This document shows positions 62,360 through 64,000 of a DNA stretch of 64,000 bases, in pieces. Location: positions 1 to 64,000 of the forward strand of contig NZ_JAMBOJ010000005.1 of the NCBI RefSeq assembly GCF_023715565.1, read 5' to 3'. A program made the translations under genes and the position numbers. This DNA comes from Cytobacillus firmus (GTDB lineage Bacteria; Bacillota; Bacilli; Bacillales; Cytobacillaceae). Each line of letters begins with the position of its first letter. The stretch's first letter is position 1. The notes below the pieces were generated by a model. The model was not told where the DNA came from, searched no databases, and worked only from the letters and a program-made list of their open reading frames with translations.

Positions 62360-62460
62360 GCTACTCCGCAGTATAAGTTTGCGGTGGCTGAGGTCGCGAT
62401 ATGAAAATGACTAGTTCCACGACCCGACGGCCAAATCAGGGTGGGCTAGTCGTTTTTATT
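62360..62460 (+). ncRNA. Candidate antitoxin RNA (antisense to the toxin 3' end)
   Basis: The plus strand ends in a hairpin closed by GACTAG (62409-62414) and CTAGTC (62446-62451), followed by GTTTTTATTTTT, a terminator that reads against the toxin gene. An RNA ending here would be complementary to the toxin's 3' end and trailer, as in TxpA/RatA and BsrG/SR4. The promoter was not located with confidence, so the left end is approximate. Confidence 0.5.
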
Positions 62461-62547
62461 TTTGCCAGATTGTGCTGCGACAATAATAGTGACGACTAGA
62501 GTAGCGAAAGCAATCATAACATTTAGATCATCATTCGTTACGTACAC
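62446..62547 (-). CDS. Type I toxin, TxpA/BsrG-type holin-like peptide
   Basis: 33 residues from GTG at 62547 (AAGGGGGTGCTGTC before it): MYVTNDDLNVMIAFATL, then VVTIIVAAQSG and KNKND. One membrane helix with a charged tail is the pattern of Hol_Tox-like type I toxins of bacilli. The mRNA leader can form ACCCCC/GGGGGT, hiding the ribosome binding site, a known feature of such toxins. An extended -10 promoter TGGTATAAT lies at 62625-62633. The gene is too short for ordinary ORF calling. Confidence 0.75.
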   Translation of the reverse strand: MYVTNDDLNVMIAFATLVVTIIVAAQSGKNKND

Positions 62548-62624
62548 GACAGCACCCCCTTCCTGACCTCGGGGGTAGCCACCGCTCCCATACCCTGCCT
62601 TGTAGCTATTCTATATTATACCAT

Positions 62625-62633
62625 AATTGGAAC
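62625..62633 (-). promoter_or_regulatory. Toxin promoter, extended -10
   Basis: Minus strand TGGTATAAT; TAGAAC stands 17 bases before TATAAT as a poor -35. The start point would be near 62618, giving a leader of about 70 bases that holds the ribosome-site-masking hairpin. Confidence 0.55.
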
Positions 62634-62697
62634 TTATGTTCTAATAGTCCCAAATGACCAAAAATAGGTACAGTATGCGATAAAAAAACTGCACTGC

Positions 62698-63162
62698 TTA
62701 AAATGGATTGATGTGTTTCTTCCTTATTATCTTCATTATGATAACCCCCACACCGACTCCCGGTATTACACACAAAATGGGCAGCCAGATCGGCCCTAAT
62801 AATACATCAAAGGGTTTAAAGGTAGAGGAATATATACACCCCACTGTTACAAAATAAGCACAACATACAAACGGTAGAAAAGAATAACTGTTCCTTCCTC
62901 CACCCGCATCCTTATAGGAATCCCACATCGCAAAGAAATACAAACAAGGATAAAACATCAGCCACAAATAATTGGTTTCCTCAATTGCCTTTTCAATATT
63001 CCCATGAAAACTTAAAATAATGACCCCGTTGAAATTCGCTTTTACATTAATAAGGAACTCTAATAATACAATAACCATTCCCTTTATTACTTTTCCATTT
63101 AAAAATTGCCCAAAGCCAGGCAGTGCAATACTCCATAATAGCCTTTCTACAGATGTTGCCAT
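62698..63162 (-). CDS. Hypothetical membrane protein, 154 residues
   Basis: Four hydrophobic segments; LLWSIALPGFGQFLNGKVIKG near the start resembles the TM2-like pattern of small bacillar membrane proteins. The ATG at 63162 has no ribosome binding site. A strong GGAGGTGA lies about 35 bases upstream, next to in-frame codon ATC (63180-63178), so a longer protein with a non-standard start, or an upstream frameshift, is possible. Function unknown. Confidence 0.7.
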   Translation of the reverse strand: MATSVERLLWSIALPGFGQFLNGKVIKGMVIVLLEFLINVKANFNGVIILSFHGNIEKAIEETNYLWLMFYPCLYFFAMWDSYKDAGGGRNSYSFLPFVCCAYFVTVGCIYSSTFKPFDVLLGPIWLPILCVIPGVGVGVIIMKIIRKKHINPF

Positions 63163-63561
63163 TCTATCTGAGCCCGTTACTCTGTATCTGATATGTTCAC
63201 CTCCACTTCAAGTTAATACTCATGTATCAATTACCCGAAGATAACAGTTAATATTACTTAGCATCACACTTATTATTATGTAAGCACTCTTCACAAACTA
63301 AACTCCCTATGCAGCTAAACTCTGCGTTTTTTCGATTATCCAATGATTTTCTCTTCAATTTACTTACCTATCTAGGTTGAAAGTCTTGAGAATTGAAGGT
63401 TAATTTTGATTCCCATCGAATACATAACTGTAACCATCATTATGGATGGCAAGGGTATATACATAAATGCCGGAGCTCATTGCCCGGCCCTCTTCTATAA
63501 AATGTTAAATTAAATGTGAAAATTCGAAAGCATATCATTGCACATTAGGAGGATTAAACAA
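63163..63561. other. Intergenic region upstream of dsdA
   Basis: About 400 bases between divergent genes. Apart from the GGAGGTGA signal near 63190 and a weak GCAG/CTGC stem followed by a T-run, nothing was recognised; the dsdA promoter must lie here. Confidence 0.4.
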
Positions 63562-64000
63562 ATGAAAGACTTACAAGCATGGAAAGACAAATATCCTTTA
63601 CTAAACAAGCTCATATCGACAGAAGAGGTTTTTTGGATCAATCCTAATCTGGAAAAGTTTCAAACTGGAATTAAAAAATCTCCCCTTACTCTAGAAGATG
63701 TAAAAGATGCAGAGGAAAGGCTGCAACGTTTTGCACCCTTTATCTCTAAAGCTTTTCCTGAAACAAAAGAATCCAATGGTATTATTGAATCCCCTTTAGT
63801 AAGAATACCTTCAATGAAAAAATCCTTAGAACAGAATGATCAGCAGCCGATTTCAGGAGAATTATTATTAAAGTGCGATAGTCACCTTCCTATATCCGGA
63901 TCTATTAAAGCAAGAGGCGGGATTTATGAAATTCTTAAGCATGCAGAACAATTTGCTATCGAACATCAATTGTTAACCATACAAGATGATTATTCGATTT
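63562..64000 (+). CDS. dsdA: D-serine ammonia-lyase, N-terminal part (cut by the window end)
   Basis: 146 residues visible. ATG at 63562 with AGGAGG and 7-base spacing. The PLP lysine is in SGSIKARGG (Lys116) and the start [25 protein letters not shown] is typical of DsdA. The enzyme converts D-serine to pyruvate and ammonia. The 3' end lies beyond the window. Confidence 0.93.
   Translation, partial: MKDLQAWKDKYPLLNKLISTEEVFWINPNLEKFQTGIKKSPLTLEDVKDAEERLQRFAPFISKAFPETKESNGIIESPLVRIPSMKKSLEQNDQQPISGELLLKCDSHLPISGSIKARGGIYEILKHAEQFAIEHQLLTIQDDYSI

Noticed and set aside
1-64000. CRISPR array, tRNA, rRNA or T-box/riboswitch
   Set aside because: No regularly spaced repeats, cloverleaf with CCA-type end or T-box TGGNACC motif was found by reading; weak riboswitches could still be missed without a covariance search.

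Overview
The window looks like chromosomal DNA of an endospore-forming, low-GC Gram-positive bacterium of the Bacillaceae (a Bacillus or Cytobacillus-like organism). The reasons are strong AGGAGG-type ribosome binding sites, TTG and GTG starts, a GerA-type spore germination receptor with a sigma-G-like promoter, a bacillopeptidase F-type protease, YqxD, and a type I toxin of the TxpA/BsrG class. No rRNA, tRNA or CRISPR array was seen. The genus is inferred, not proven.

Layout. 1-2555: the end of an IS1182-like element, a 285-bp mobile non-coding repeat, a lipoprotein alpha carbonic anhydrase, and a decayed IS3-type transposase. 2690-8005: a very large secreted subtilase preceded by tiny leader ORFs, then a LysR regulator. 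8292-12022: a germinant receptor operon (A-C-B order). 12278-13748: an ECF41-type sigma factor and its usual partner, a carboxymuconolactone decarboxylase-like protein, plus three copies of one unusual promoter (TGTCACA-N16-CGTT), the third standing before a gene remnant. 14113-19905: small genes (a Gate-domain transporter with a Nif3-like protein, DUF2294, DinB-like proteins, purU) and a second copy of the mobile repeat.

20251-31053 is a single minus-strand catabolic unit under an IclR regulator: a TPP-dependent enzyme, an aldehyde dehydrogenase, an IlvD/Edd dehydratase, a ribose-type ABC importer, a Gfo/Idh/MocA oxidoreductase and a small membrane protein. It reads like an oxidative sugar pathway in which a 2-keto-3-deoxy acid is handled by a TPP enzyme instead of an aldolase or a second dehydratase. 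This is a good candidate for an undescribed route.

31356-41222 is a defence or DNA-processing island: a three-gene NERD/MazG-like/HNH operon, a NUDIX hydrolase, a PLD-SF2 helicase-DUF3427-type protein, and a McrBC system whose McrB carries two EVE-like domains. The mcrB and NERD promoters share an 11-bp element.

42545-58816 is a sigma-54 regulon: a PAS/AAA+/Fis activator, three palindromic upstream sites, a near-perfect -24/-12 promoter, and a 13-gene operon (two NicX/M29-like proteins, a tripartite tricarboxylate transporter, a KdgT-like permease, enoyl-CoA hydratase, CaiB-type CoA transferase, gamma carbonic anhydrase-like protein, GabT, GabD, GlcD, GlcF) closed by a terminator. The substrate is not evident; an amino acid or hydroxy acid leading to a C4-C5 dicarboxylate is most consistent. 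The right end holds a UvrC-like GIY-YIG nuclease that appears to lack a normal start codon, a TPR/winged-helix regulator, a DinB-like protein, a type I toxin-antitoxin locus, a membrane protein and the start of dsdA.
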